Shown: piece after piece, positions 53,048 through 62,336 of the stretch | Layout of the letters: each line of letters begins with the position of its first letter | How positions within the stretch are numbered: the first letter of the stretch is position 1 | DNA from: Methylobacter sp. | Lineage (GTDB): Bacteria > Pseudomonadota > Gammaproteobacteria > Methylococcales > Methylomonadaceae | DNA: 64,000 nt | NCBI GenBank assembly: GCA_030699385.1 | Contig: JAUYMY010000024.1 | Coordinates: 1-64,000, forward strand | Reading direction: 5' to 3' | Notes under the pieces: generated by a model | Told to the model about the DNA's origin: nothing | Database searches by the model: none | Seen by the model: the letters and a program-made list of their open reading frames with translations, nothing else | Made by a program: the position numbers and the translations under genes

Positions 53048-54061
53048 TTACTTCATCGCCGCAACAATCGCATTGCCCATTTCAATCGTGCCGCAGTTTG
53101 ATTGCGGATTGAGATCAGGCGTCACAAATTGGCCTTCGATAACGACTTTTTCCACAGCGGTTTGAATTTTATCCGCTGCTGCGTGTTCGCCAAGATGATG
53201 CAGCATCATCACACCAGCCATGATGACAGCGGTTGGATTAGCCAGATTTTTGCCGGTAATATCCGGCGCGCTGCCGTGTACGGCTTCAAATAACGCCGCA
53301 TCCGCGCCGATATTGGCGCCGGGAATTAAGCCTAAACCGCCAACCAAGCCTGCGGTTAAATCAGACAAAATGTCGCCAAACATATTGGTGCAGACGATGA
53401 CGTCGAACTGGGTCGGGTCCATTACCATGTGCATACAGGTGGCGTCGATGATTTTTTCGTCGAACTGAATGTCGGGATATTTTGGCGCGATTTCACGGGC
53501 GACATCCAAAAACAAGCCTTGAGTATATTTTAAAATATTGGCTTTATGGCAAACGGTGACTTTTTTGCGGTTGTTGTCCCTGGCATATTTAAAGGCGTAT
53601 TCGATAATGCGTTCCGAGCCGGTTCGGGTGACGACGGCCAGACTTTCCGCGATGTCTTTTTTCGGTGTCAGGTAATGTTCAAGCCCTGCATACAAGCCTT
53701 CGGTATTTTCCCGAACTATCACAATATCGACATTATCAAAACGGGTTAAGACACCCGGCCAGTTTTTGGCGGGACGCACGTTGGCATACAAATCGTATTT
53801 TTGGCGCAACGCCACGTTAATGCTTCTGAATCCATTGCCGCCGACTACCGTGGTCAACGGGCCTTTGAATGCCAGTCGGGTTTTATCGATTGAGGCCATG
53901 GTTTCATCCGGCAACGGTGTGCCGAATTGCTCGAAAGCAGCCAAACCGGCAAACGCTTCTTCCCACTGAATTTTTACCCCGGATGCATCAATAACTTTAA
54001 CCGCTTCATCCATGATTGACGGGCCGATACCATCACCTTTTATCAACGTAACTACGTGCAT
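53048..54061 (-). CDS. icd: isocitrate dehydrogenase, NAD-type short form
   Basis: A 337-residue member of the isocitrate/isopropylmalate dehydrogenase family. VTLIKGDGIGPSIMDEAVKVI begins the protein, VIVRENTEGLYAGLEHYLTP is the substrate loop, CHKANILKYTQGLFLDVAREIA and ICTNMFGDILSDLTAGLVGGLGLIPGANIG contain the Lys and Asp metal/substrate residues, and AVFEAVHGSAPDITG-like FEAVHGSAPDITGKNLANPTA follows. The length and loop sequence favour an NAD-dependent isocitrate dehydrogenase over isopropylmalate dehydrogenase; acnB just downstream agrees. Homoisocitrate or tartrate dehydrogenases are less likely. Confidence 0.88.
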   Translation of the reverse strand: MHVVTLIKGDGIGPSIMDEAVKVIDASGVKIQWEEAFAGLAAFEQFGTPLPDETMASIDKTRLAFKGPLTTVVGGNGFRSINVALRQKYDLYANVRPAKNWPGVLTRFDNVDIVIVRENTEGLYAGLEHYLTPKKDIAESLAVVTRTGSERIIEYAFKYARDNNRKKVTVCHKANILKYTQGLFLDVAREIAPKYPDIQFDEKIIDATCMHMVMDPTQFDVIVCTNMFGDILSDLTAGLVGGLGLIPGANIGADAALFEAVHGSAPDITGKNLANPTAVIMAGVMMLHHLGEHAAADKIQTAVEKVVIEGQFVTPDLNPQSNCGTIEMGNAIVAAMK

Positions 54062-54113
54062 TCATTTCTCCAGAAGTAAAAAAATAGACAATTATAGTGC
54101 TTTAGACAGATAT

Positions 54114-56453
54114 TTATCCAGTTGCAGTGGCTTGATAATTTTGCCGCGCTGCTGCAATCACTGCTTGCCCCAAGGCTAGGCCGCCATCGTTCATCGGGTA
54201 TTGTTGCGGGATTAACACGCAGTTACCTTGTTGCTGCAATTGCTCGCTTACGCCTTCTAACAGCAATTTGTTTTGAAAAACGCCGCCGCTGAGCGCGATA
54301 GTCGTGATGCCGGTTTGTTGGCTGAGTTGTTTCAATAATTCGACCGTCGCGGCAATCAGGCTGTGGTGTATGCGGGCAGCAATGTTTGCTTTATCAATGC
54401 CTTGATTAAGGTCGTTTAGCACCGCCAGCCACAAGCCCTGCCAATTGATGACAGACCTGTTTTTGCTATCGTCGATACTCCAGGCATGCGGGTAGGGCTG
54501 TTCACCTGCAAACTGCGGCGTTGCCAGTATTTCCAGCGCAATCGCGGCTTGGCCTTCATAATCGACTTGTTCGCGGTGCAGGTTCAGCACAGCGGCAAAG
54601 GCGTCGAACCAGCGACCGGCGGAAGTGCAGAGCGGCGAGTTAAGATTTTTGCTGATCATGGCATCAAGCAGAGGCAACGGTTTGTTAGCTAGAAACTGCA
54701 TGATGTCAAGACTGCCATAATCGTGTTGCAGCGTTGGCCAATCGAAATAATGCAGCAGTTGAGCATAAGTATTGCGCCACGGTTCGCGCATGGCCTGAGT
54801 GCCGCCGGGCAGGGCAATCGGCTGGAAATGGCCGAGCCGGGTGCAGTTCTTATAATCGCCCAGCAGGAATTCGCCGCCCCATAACTCGCCATTTTCGCCC
54901 ATGCCTAAGCCGTCGAAAATGGCGGCCAACACCGGCGGCGTATCCAGCGCGATACGGTGTTCGGCCAGACAGGCGGCCAAATGGGCGTGGTGATGTTGAA
55001 TCGATATTAAGTTTGCGGCGTCGGTTTCGGCCAGCGTTTGGCCGTATTGGCTCGATAAATAGCCGGGATGATAATCGACGGCAATGCAGTCGGCTTTGAA
55101 GCGGTACAGGTTTTGGTACAGCTCGATAGCGTTGCGGTAATCGTGCTGGACGGCGGCATTTTCCAGATCGCCGATATGTTGGCTGACGATGGCTTGGCCG
55201 TTTTTCAGCAGGCAAAAGCTGTTTTTGAGTTCTGCGCCTGTGGCTAGAAGAGTACCGGCTTGATCAAAACCGGGAGGCAACGCCAGCGCTTCGGGGGCGT
55301 AACCGCGCGCGCGGCGGAGTAGGCGCATTTTTCCGGCCATCAGACGCATGACCGAATCGTCCAGCCGGTTGACGATGTCGCGGTCATGCAGCAGCAGAGT
55401 GTCGGCAATGTCGGCTAATTTCTCCCGCGCTTCGTCGTTGCCTGTGCATTGCGGTTCGTCGCTGATATTGCCGGAGGTCAGCACGATAGGCGCGTCCAAG
55501 TTCTGCAATAACAGCGTGTGCAGCGGCGTGTAGGGCAGCATGAAGCCGAGTTTATCGTCATTCGGCGCGACGCCGGGCGCGAGTGTTTCGCCGTGTGCTT
55601 TTAACAATACGATGGGTGCGGCTTTGTCGTGCAGAGCCTGATTTTCCTGCTCATTCAGCAGTGCATAGCGGGTAATCATGTCCGCATCTTTAGCCATTAA
55701 CGCAAATGGTTTGGCATAACGGCGCTTGCGTTCGCGCAGCCGTTTGACGGCATCGGCAGCCAGCGCATTACAAGCCAGATGGAAACCGCCCAGGCCTTTG
55801 ATGGCGATGATATGGCCTTGTTGCAGCAATTTGGCGGCCTGTGTTAGCGGGTCGGTGCTTTTTAGTCGGTGGCCGTGGCTATCCTCCAGCCAAACTTTGG
55901 GGCCGCAAGCCGGGCAGCAATTGGCTTGGGCGTGAAAACGGCGGTCGGCGGGATCGTCGTATTCTTGTTGGCACAGAGGACACATGGCAAATGCCGCCAT
56001 GCTGGTGTGGCAGCGGTCGAAAGGCACAGAGCGGATGATGGACAGGCGCGGGCCGCAATGGGTGCAGTTGGTGAAGGGATAACGGTAACGGCGGTTTTTG
56101 GAATCGGCGATGTTGGCAAGGCAGTCGGGGCAGGTGGCGGCATCGGCAGTAATCGGCGTCTGCACGCTATGATCTGAATGGCTGGCGATGATGCGAAAAT
56201 CATCGTTTTGTGCCGGCTCAGTCAGCGCGTGTATTTCAAGGCTGTCGAGCCTAGCCAACGGCGGCAGTTGCAGCGGTATTTGCCGGATGAAAGCGTCAAT
56301 ATTTTCCGTGCTGCCGAAAGCATGAATCATCACGCCTTGTTCGTCATTCCAAACTGTGCCGGTCAGTTGATGTTGCCTAGCCAGCCGCCAGATTGTCGGC
56401 CTAAAGCCCACGCCCTGGACAATGCCGCGAACCCGAATCGCCTTGCCGGACAT
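54114..56453 (-). CDS. hypF: carbamoyltransferase HypF (NiFe-hydrogenase maturation)
   Basis: A 779-residue enzyme that uses carbamoyl phosphate and ATP to carbamoylate the C-terminal Cys of HypE, the first step to the CN ligands of NiFe hydrogenase. ATG 56453 overlaps the hypE stop (TAATG). Domains: acylphosphatase (about 5-92, VRGIVQGVGFRP), two zinc-finger blocks (CPDC...CTHCG and CPLC...CPACG, about 108-185), YrdC-like (about 200-385) and Kae1-like with the metal-binding HHAHLAACLAEH. All parts appear complete. Only hypE accompanies it; no hydrogenase structural gene is in the window. Confidence 0.95.
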   Translation of the reverse strand: MSGKAIRVRGIVQGVGFRPTIWRLARQHQLTGTVWNDEQGVMIHAFGSTENIDAFIRQIPLQLPPLARLDSLEIHALTEPAQNDDFRIIASHSDHSVQTPITADAATCPDCLANIADSKNRRYRYPFTNCTHCGPRLSIIRSVPFDRCHTSMAAFAMCPLCQQEYDDPADRRFHAQANCCPACGPKVWLEDSHGHRLKSTDPLTQAAKLLQQGHIIAIKGLGGFHLACNALAADAVKRLRERKRRYAKPFALMAKDADMITRYALLNEQENQALHDKAAPIVLLKAHGETLAPGVAPNDDKLGFMLPYTPLHTLLLQNLDAPIVLTSGNISDEPQCTGNDEAREKLADIADTLLLHDRDIVNRLDDSVMRLMAGKMRLLRRARGYAPEALALPPGFDQAGTLLATGAELKNSFCLLKNGQAIVSQHIGDLENAAVQHDYRNAIELYQNLYRFKADCIAVDYHPGYLSSQYGQTLAETDAANLISIQHHHAHLAACLAEHRIALDTPPVLAAIFDGLGMGENGELWGGEFLLGDYKNCTRLGHFQPIALPGGTQAMREPWRNTYAQLLHYFDWPTLQHDYGSLDIMQFLANKPLPLLDAMISKNLNSPLCTSAGRWFDAFAAVLNLHREQVDYEGQAAIALEILATPQFAGEQPYPHAWSIDDSKNRSVINWQGLWLAVLNDLNQGIDKANIAARIHHSLIAATVELLKQLSQQTGITTIALSGGVFQNKLLLEGVSEQLQQQGNCVLIPQQYPMNDGGLALGQAVIAAARQNYQATATG

Positions 56454-57496
56454 TAACAAATGCGCGGTAATTGCTCGCCGACCGGCCAGTCGACGATGCG
56501 CCGTCCGCCGAATGCGGTGGTCATTTGCACGAAGTGATGTTCATCGCTAATCACTTCACCAATGATCGCGGCATCGCGTCCCAGCGGATGTTGCTGCATC
56601 ACCGCCAGCAGCGTTTCGGCGGCAGCAGCCGTGCAGATACACACCAATTTACCTTCGTTGGCGACATAGAGTGGGTCTAAACCGAGGATTTCGCAGGCGG
56701 CTTTGACTTCGGCTTTAATCGGAATTTGCGTCTCATCAATGACCATGCCGACGCCGGATTGCTGCGCCAGTTCGTTCAACGCCGTCGCCAAACCGCCACG
56801 GGTCGGGTCGCGCAAACAACGGATGCTTTCGGGGGCGGCGCTGACCAAATCGGCAACCAGCGTATTCAGCGCGGCGGAATCGGACACAATCGTGGTGTCG
56901 AATTGCAGGTTTTCCCGTCCGGCCATGATGGCAATGCCATGATCGCCGATTGAACCGCTGACTAAAATCGCACAGCCCGGCTGCGCAAGGTTGCCGGAAA
57001 TATTGACGCCTTCGGGCACGATGCCGACGCCGGTGGTGGTGATGAACACGCCATCGCCCTTGCCGCGTTCGACCACTTTGGTGTCGCCGGTAACGACAGG
57101 CGTACCGGCATTTTTGGCGGCGGCGGCCATGCTGATGACGATTTTTTCCAAGTCAGCCAGCGGGAAACCTTCTTCCAAAATAAAACCCGCCGCCAGATAC
57201 AAAGGCTGTGCGCCGGACATGGACACATCATTGACGGTGCCATGCACGGCCAGCGAGCCAATGTCGCCGCCCGGAAAAAACAGCGGCGAAATGACGTGGC
57301 CGTCGGTGCTGATAACCAGCCGTCCGGCAGGCACGGTAAACAGGGCTTGATCGTTGCGTTGCCTGAGCAGGTCGTTGTCGAAATGCTTGATGAATAACTC
57401 GTCGATCAGTTGCGCCATAGCGCGGCCTCCACCGCCGTGGCTGAGGTCGACTTTACCGGTGCTGAGATTTAAACGGGATGTGTAGGGTTTAGGCAC
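56453..57496 (-). CDS. hypE: HypE, cyanide-ligand synthase (NiFe-hydrogenase maturation)
   Basis: A 347-residue PurM-like enzyme that dehydrates the thiocarboxamide on its own C-terminal Cys to thiocyanate, for the Fe(CN) centre. KVDLSHGGGGRAMAQLIDELF starts the ATP-binding domain, and STDGHVISPLFFPGGDIGSLAVHGTVNDVSM and GDTKVVERGKGDGVFITTTG follow. The chain ends EQLPRIC, the required terminal cysteine. hypF is translationally coupled downstream. Confidence 0.96.
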   Translation of the reverse strand: MPKPYTSRLNLSTGKVDLSHGGGGRAMAQLIDELFIKHFDNDLLRQRNDQALFTVPAGRLVISTDGHVISPLFFPGGDIGSLAVHGTVNDVSMSGAQPLYLAAGFILEEGFPLADLEKIVISMAAAAKNAGTPVVTGDTKVVERGKGDGVFITTTGVGIVPEGVNISGNLAQPGCAILVSGSIGDHGIAIMAGRENLQFDTTIVSDSAALNTLVADLVSAAPESIRCLRDPTRGGLATALNELAQQSGVGMVIDETQIPIKAEVKAACEILGLDPLYVANEGKLVCICTAAAAETLLAVMQQHPLGRDAAIIGEVISDEHHFVQMTTAFGGRRIVDWPVGEQLPRIC

Positions 57497-57540
57497 GGGC
57501 TATGTTCTCTTTGTTGTTTGCGCTACGCATGTTGACCTGA

Positions 57541-57927
57541 CTATTTAATCGTAACAATAGGGTAATGCATTATTTTGCTATCCACTGTAATCAGAGGCAT
57601 TGATTCAACAATTGCTTGAGCAATAAGCAAGCGGTCAAAAGGGTCTTGACGATGATTTTCCAAATCGGCTAGGGCATAAATATGCTGTAACGTGATCGGC
57701 AGTAGCTTCAAGTCGTTATCCCGTTGCTGTGTGGCTATCATTTCTTGTAGCGGAATTTGTAAATTCAACTTGCCCAGTTTGCTTTTTATCTGAATTTCCC
57801 AAGGTGAAACATGACTTAAATACAAAGTGTTTTTATTGTCTTCGCACAGCTCTAAAACGTTTGTTGAAAGTTTTTCCGGTTGTTGATTGAGCCATAAAAA
57901 CACATGAGTATCTAACAAAAGATTCAT
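57541..57927 (-). CDS. PIN-domain toxin (VapC family)
   Basis: A 128-residue ribonuclease-like protein. MNLLLDTHVFLWL contains the first catalytic Asp; LEL, SHVSPWEIQIKSKLGKLNLQ carries the Glu (WEIQIK), and HRQDPFDRLLIAQAIVE with LITVDSKI gives the C-terminal Asp residues. Its start overlaps the antitoxin stop by four bases. It lies between hypE and hisD. Confidence 0.88.
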   Translation of the reverse strand: MNLLLDTHVFLWLNQQPEKLSTNVLELCEDNKNTLYLSHVSPWEIQIKSKLGKLNLQIPLQEMIATQQRDNDLKLLPITLQHIYALADLENHRQDPFDRLLIAQAIVESMPLITVDSKIMHYPIVTIK

Positions 57928-58151
57928 GTTTCATCGCTCAGCCAGAAACTCATTGGCAATTCATCATCAAATGTTTCAGCAATGGTTACCTTGTCTCGGT
58001 ATTGTCCAAAAACTCGTTTTTTAGCAAAAGGACTCACCGATTCATCATACATAACAATAACTTTTGCTCGTGATGCATTGATAGTGTCTGGTAGCTGTAA
58101 ATGTATTTCGTGTGATGCGGTTATGGTTGCTTCTAATTCAATGGCTTGCAT
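57924..58151 (-). CDS. antitoxin of the VapC pair
   Basis: A 75-residue protein whose N-terminus (MQAIELEATITASHEIHLQLPD) resembles the AbrB/Phd-like or DUF2281-type antitoxins that pair with this VapC subgroup. The C-terminal TFDDELPMSFWLSDET is probably the toxin-binding tail. The call depends on overlap with the PIN gene (ATGA) and size. Confidence 0.75.
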   Translation of the reverse strand: MQAIELEATITASHEIHLQLPDTINASRAKVIVMYDESVSPFAKKRVFGQYRDKVTIAETFDDELPMSFWLSDET

Positions 58152-58181
58152 GTTTACACTCTATTTTAATCAAATAAACCA

Positions 58182-59489
58182 TTACGATTTTATTCTATAT
58201 TCCGCAGACCGTGCATGAGCAGTCAGGCTTTCGCCGCGCGCCAATATCGACGCGGTTTTGCCCAGCGTATCCGCACCGGCGGCCGAACAATTAATTAAGC
58301 TGGAGCGTTTTTGAAAATCATAAACACCCAGCGGCGATGAAAAACGCGCGGTGCTGGATGTGGGCAAAACATGATTCGGCCCAGCGCAATAATCGCCCAA
58401 GGCTTCGGCGGTATAACGTCCCATAAAAATGGCCCCGGCATGGCGGATTTTTTCGCACAGCGCTTCCGGCTCTGCAACCGAAAGTTCCAAATGTTCCGGC
58501 GCGATCATATTGGCTACTTCGGCGGCTTGATCCAAGTTATCGACCTTGATCAACGCGCCGCGCGTCGTCAGTGAGGTTCTGATAATCTCGGCGCGTTCCA
58601 TAGTCGGCAATAGTTTGTTGATGCTTTGCTCAACCGCATCCAAATAAGCTGCGTCGGTGCTGATTAAAATGGACTGCGCATTTTCGTCATGTTCCGCCTG
58701 CGAAAACAAATCCATCGCAATCCAGTCGGGGTTGGTTTGGCCGTCGCAGATAATCAGGATTTCCGAAGGTCCGGCAATCATGTCGATGCCGACTTGTCCA
58801 AACACCATTTTTTTCGCGGTTGCCACATAAATATTGCCGGGGCCAACGATTTTCGCCACCGCCGGAATCGTTTCGGTGCCGTAAGCCAAGGCCGCAACGG
58901 CCTGTGCGCCGCCGATGGTAAACACGCGGTCGACACCGGCCAAATAAGCGGCCGCCAGCACCAATTCATTGGTTTCGCCGTTCGGCGCAGGCACCACCAT
59001 AATTAACTCAGCGACACCGGCGACTTTAGCCGGTATCGCATTCATCAATACCGACGACGGATAAGCGGCTTTTCCGCCCGGCACATAAAGCCCGACGCGG
59101 TCTAATGGGGTGATTTTTTGCCCAAGCACGGTGCCGTCCGCTTCGGTGTATTGCCACGATTCCATTTTTTGCCGCTCGGCATAAGCGCGGATGCGGTCTG
59201 CGGCGGTTTGCAATGCTTGCGCTTGTTCGGAGGGCAAACCATTCCAGGCGCCTTTGAGGCTTTCTGGCGATAATTCCAATTCGGCGGCGGCTGTGATTTG
59301 CCGGTTATCGAAACGGTTAGTGTAGTCGATAACCGCTTTATCGCCGTTGTTGCGCACATCGGCAATGATAGCCAGAACGCGCTGGTGAATATCCAGATCG
59401 TCGGTTTCGTCAAAGGCCAGCAGGTTTTTTAACTGCTGGTTGAAATCGGGGGAGGTGGTGTTGAGTTTTAAAATAGTTATGTTGGACAT
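58182..59489 (-). CDS. hisD: histidinol dehydrogenase
   Basis: A 435-residue zinc enzyme catalysing the last two steps of histidine synthesis, L-histidinol to histidine. ATG 59489 gives [13 protein letters not shown]; a TTG two codons earlier is also in frame. [70 protein letters not shown] (Zn-binding Gln/His), and [25 protein letters not shown] are hallmarks. It normally follows hisG in this group of bacteria; here an ATPase-TOPRIM pair and an HDOD gene lie between. Confidence 0.96.
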   Translation of the reverse strand: MSNITILKLNTTSPDFNQQLKNLLAFDETDDLDIHQRVLAIIADVRNNGDKAVIDYTNRFDNRQITAAAELELSPESLKGAWNGLPSEQAQALQTAADRIRAYAERQKMESWQYTEADGTVLGQKITPLDRVGLYVPGGKAAYPSSVLMNAIPAKVAGVAELIMVVPAPNGETNELVLAAAYLAGVDRVFTIGGAQAVAALAYGTETIPAVAKIVGPGNIYVATAKKMVFGQVGIDMIAGPSEILIICDGQTNPDWIAMDLFSQAEHDENAQSILISTDAAYLDAVEQSINKLLPTMERAEIIRTSLTTRGALIKVDNLDQAAEVANMIAPEHLELSVAEPEALCEKIRHAGAIFMGRYTAEALGDYCAGPNHVLPTSSTARFSSPLGVYDFQKRSSLINCSAAGADTLGKTASILARGESLTAHARSAEYRIKS

Positions 59490-59514
59490 AAGCAATAGGG
59501 TTAATTTGATAGGG

Positions 59515-60216
59515 TCAAATAAAAATCTTTTTTAGCCATTGTTCCAGTTCTTGAAACAAGGCATGGTCGGTATCCAGTAAATTATCATAAACAGCGTAAT
59601 AAAGCCCATGCCCAGGTGGCTTTTGCCATGCAAGCCAAGTCGCAACTTGGGCTTTGGAATAATGATGTGGCTTAAATTTCTTGGGTTCTGGAACAGCTTG
59701 TACAGCTTGGGTGGCATGATCGAACAATGATTGCTCGTTTGTTGATACACAGGTTTTGATGAAATCTTCTAACATGCCGTCCGTCTGGTTATTAGGCATT
59801 ACCCACAAACCGAATTCTGCAAGTCCATCGCTGTGTTTAAAACACAAACCGCCTGCTTGGTTTTCTGTCAAACTGAAATCATAGTCTGCGGCAATTTTGC
59901 TAACTTGTTCAATTGTTTTTTGGTAACCCAATCCCTGTTCTTGTTCATGATCGGCATCAACGATCAATGCTAATCGTTTGGTAGGTGCTACTTCATCAAG
60001 CAATTCATTTAATAAATCGTCCAGCAGATTTAAAACGCCTTGTTTGCTATTCCATAACTGTTCTTCATAGTCTGCCTGATAGTCTTTCGGCGGGGCAACT
60101 TTAATGGCAGGATTTAATGCAAGCGACCTGCAAACTTGATCAAAAAAGCCTCTATCTCCTTCGCCCTCAACTAACAGAACATGGCTTGAATTCACTGTTG
60201 TCGATGTTCTTGCCAT
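59515..60216 (-). CDS. TOPRIM-like protein (DUF3226 type), partner of the adjacent ATPase
   Basis: A 233-residue protein. [19 protein letters not shown] (Glu17/Glu19) and [15 protein letters not shown] (Asp87, Asp89) are the acid clusters of a TOPRIM fold, as in OLD nucleases. The C-terminal part has [17 protein letters not shown]. Its ATG overlaps the stop of the AAA ATPase gene by one base (TAATG), so the two act together. ATPase plus separate TOPRIM protein is the architecture of OLD/PARIS-type anti-phage systems, though the TOPRIM subtype here (DUF3226-like) is not the DUF4435 of PARIS. Confidence 0.75.
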   Translation of the reverse strand: MARTSTTVNSSHVLLVEGEGDRGFFDQVCRSLALNPAIKVAPPKDYQADYEEQLWNSKQGVLNLLDDLLNELLDEVAPTKRLALIVDADHEQEQGLGYQKTIEQVSKIAADYDFSLTENQAGGLCFKHSDGLAEFGLWVMPNNQTDGMLEDFIKTCVSTNEQSLFDHATQAVQAVPEPKKFKPHHYSKAQVATWLAWQKPPGHGLYYAVYDNLLDTDHALFQELEQWLKKIFI

Positions 60217-61397
60217 TACCGAATCTCAATATCGGCTTGGGTCATTCTGTAAAGACTGTCTTTGTCAAAAACCGTGGCGATGATTTGCCCGCGATTGCTG
60301 GTTTTTGCACTTTTACCCATCCGAAACAATACGCCTTCTGTTGTTTCGTTGGCGATGGCGACTTTGGTGAAATTTTCAATGCAATCCCAACTGTGAGTGG
60401 TGGCGAAAACTTGAATATCCAATCGTTCAGCTACTTCAAACAGCCATGCCCAGACTCTTTCTTGAATGCTGTAATGTAAGCCGTTTTCAAGTTCGTCGAT
60501 CAGTAAAAAGCCGCCTTGGGCTGAAACTAATTTTAAGGCTAATTGCAAAATTCTAACCATGCCGTCGCCTAGGCTTTTAAGCGGAACGGGGCGGGGTAGA
60601 TTGGGGAGTTTTACTTTTGCTATATATTTACTTTTGTTCGTTGATGACGTATTTGGAACAAAATAAATCTCTTGAAATTCTGGCAAAATAATACGCAAGG
60701 CTTGTTTAACTACTTCTTCGTGTTCGGTGCCGACAATGCTGCCCCATTCTTGTGCTAATTCATCAATGGATACAAGTTGGGTCGGGATGAAGCTACATTT
60801 TGTTGCTCCACGCTTTTTAGAAAAAAAACTAATATTAAGACTGGCAATATCTAAAGTTCTTGAGTTCAAATATATCGGAAAGGACATATTGTTTTTCATT
60901 ACTAACAGTATTTCGCGTATCAATCCAAGATCATCACTAATTTGTCCTTTAGTCCAATCGATAAATGAGCGCTTAGTAACATAGTCGCCACTTTTTGAAA
61001 TATGGATGTTTCCTTCCGCGTCAGTGACATTTTCTTCCTTGCTAATATGGAAACGATGGCAAATATGTAATGCTTGATCACTGTCCGTAGATTCACCGAT
61101 TATAATTTCAGTTTCATCATCAGGAAGCTGTCTTCCTGTAAATAAATCTTCAAAGGGGATTATTGAAGTATCAGGTTCGTCAAGTATGATAAATTCTGGT
61201 TTATATTTTTCGTCATGACTTGCTGCAATATTTTCAAGTAATTTAGGATAAGCATTCCCCGCATAAATTCGCAACGCCTCCAACACCGTACTTTTGCCGG
61301 AATTATTTTTACCCACAATCAAATTCACGCGCCCAAGTTTGGCGACTTTAAAGTATTCCAAAGCCCTAAAATTTTTGATTTCTAGTGAGTTAAGCAT
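60216..61397 (-). CDS. AAA family (RecF/OLD-like) ATPase, putative defence ATPase
   Basis: A 393-residue ATPase. ATG 61397 gives MLNSLEIKNFRALEYFKVAKLGRVNLIVG, the RecF/SMC-like head start; the frame begins 27 codons earlier inside the HDOD gene region. Walker A is GKNNSGKST (29-37), the signature-like LKSLGDGMVRIL precedes Walker B GGFLLIDELENGLHYS, and ATTHSWDCIENF is the D/H-loop. Between them (about 60-270) is an insertion without familiar motifs. The fold is the AAA15/OLD group. Coupled to a TOPRIM gene, it probably forms a two-protein defence system of the OLD/PARIS style (inference). Confidence 0.82.
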   Translation of the reverse strand: MLNSLEIKNFRALEYFKVAKLGRVNLIVGKNNSGKSTVLEALRIYAGNAYPKLLENIAASHDEKYKPEFIILDEPDTSIIPFEDLFTGRQLPDDETEIIIGESTDSDQALHICHRFHISKEENVTDAEGNIHISKSGDYVTKRSFIDWTKGQISDDLGLIREILLVMKNNMSFPIYLNSRTLDIASLNISFFSKKRGATKCSFIPTQLVSIDELAQEWGSIVGTEHEEVVKQALRIILPEFQEIYFVPNTSSTNKSKYIAKVKLPNLPRPVPLKSLGDGMVRILQLALKLVSAQGGFLLIDELENGLHYSIQERVWAWLFEVAERLDIQVFATTHSWDCIENFTKVAIANETTEGVLFRMGKSAKTSNRGQIIATVFDKDSLYRMTQADIEIR

Positions 61398-61416
61398 TTG
61401 CTTTCCAAGTTGTGTG

Positions 61417-62232
61417 CTAATTTGTTTGATTGACGCTGTCCAAGGCAATATCGGTAAGAATCTGATATTGGCGATCATCCAGGTTCATAAATTCCATTAT
61501 CTTGGGTTTTATCTGGGAATACTGGCTAGTCACATTGCCGATAAGCGTATCATGGATATTATCGACAATCAGGTGTATTGAGATAAGCGTGAGTGCGTCA
61601 TGACTGATGCCGGTGCTAAATAGGCTGCTGTCATGATGATGGAAACGGATAGCCTGAATAAGCGTGTCAGGTAAATACCAGGAACGTGCAAACAGGCTGC
61701 CCAGCTGTGCATGGTTCATAGCATATTGATCGTCCTCAAAGTCAATGACACTCATATTCTCACCATTAAATGCTTTCCGAACTTTTAAATAATCGGGAAA
61801 TTTAACGGCCATAAGCGGAATAGCGCAGTCATGGAACAAACCCATTAAATAGGCCATATCGGTGTTCAAGAGCAAATGACTGGCGATACTGGCTTCCATA
61901 ATGGCAACATGCATCATATCGTCCCAGAAATAATTTAGCTCTGCAGGTAAGGGGACGCTTTGACGCACCGATATGGCGGCCACCAGCTGTGATGTGCGCA
62001 TGAAGCCGAACATCTTGACTGCATCAACGGTAGAGGTCACTTTATTACGGAGACCGTAAAAGGGCGAATTAACTGTTTTCAGTATTGCTGCGGCGAGCAC
62101 TATGTCGTTGGCAATGTGTTCGGCGATTTTATGCAGATCAGGATGGGGCTTATTCATCTCTTGCTGGATGTCGACCAGAATTGATGGTTGCGGCGGGAGG
62201 ACGACATCTATATTTCTATTTTTTCGTGGCAT
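61417..62232 (-). CDS. HDOD domain protein
   Basis: A 271-residue signalling/regulatory protein. The HDOD domain spans about 10-210: LPPQPSILVDIQQEMNKP, AEHIANDIVLAAAILKTVNSPFYGL, MFGFMRTSQLVAAISVR, AYLMGLFHDCAIPLM and YAMNHAQLGSLFARSWYLPDTLIQAIRFHH. HDOD domains resemble HD phosphohydrolases but often lack full catalytic residues. It lies between hisG and the ATPase gene, in the same direction; no histidine role is expected. Such proteins usually act in second-messenger or stress signalling. Confidence 0.88.
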   Translation of the reverse strand: MPRKNRNIDVVLPPQPSILVDIQQEMNKPHPDLHKIAEHIANDIVLAAAILKTVNSPFYGLRNKVTSTVDAVKMFGFMRTSQLVAAISVRQSVPLPAELNYFWDDMMHVAIMEASIASHLLLNTDMAYLMGLFHDCAIPLMAVKFPDYLKVRKAFNGENMSVIDFEDDQYAMNHAQLGSLFARSWYLPDTLIQAIRFHHHDSSLFSTGISHDALTLISIHLIVDNIHDTLIGNVTSQYSQIKPKIMEFMNLDDRQYQILTDIALDSVNQTN

Positions 62233-62302
62233 ACGGTTGATCCTGAGTTTCCGCCTTTAACGTCTTCGCGATTTCTAAGTCACGCAGCGTACCCTGCTTA
62301 TC

Positions 62303-62330
62303 CCTTTCGTGTCTTTCGTGGACAAAAAAT
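62303..62330. repeat. half-copy of the TTTCGTGGACA repeat
   Basis: CCTTTCGTGTCTTTCGTGGACAAAAAAT, very similar to 9627-9655, between hisG and the HDOD gene. Confidence 0.6.
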
Positions 62331-62336
62331 GACTAA

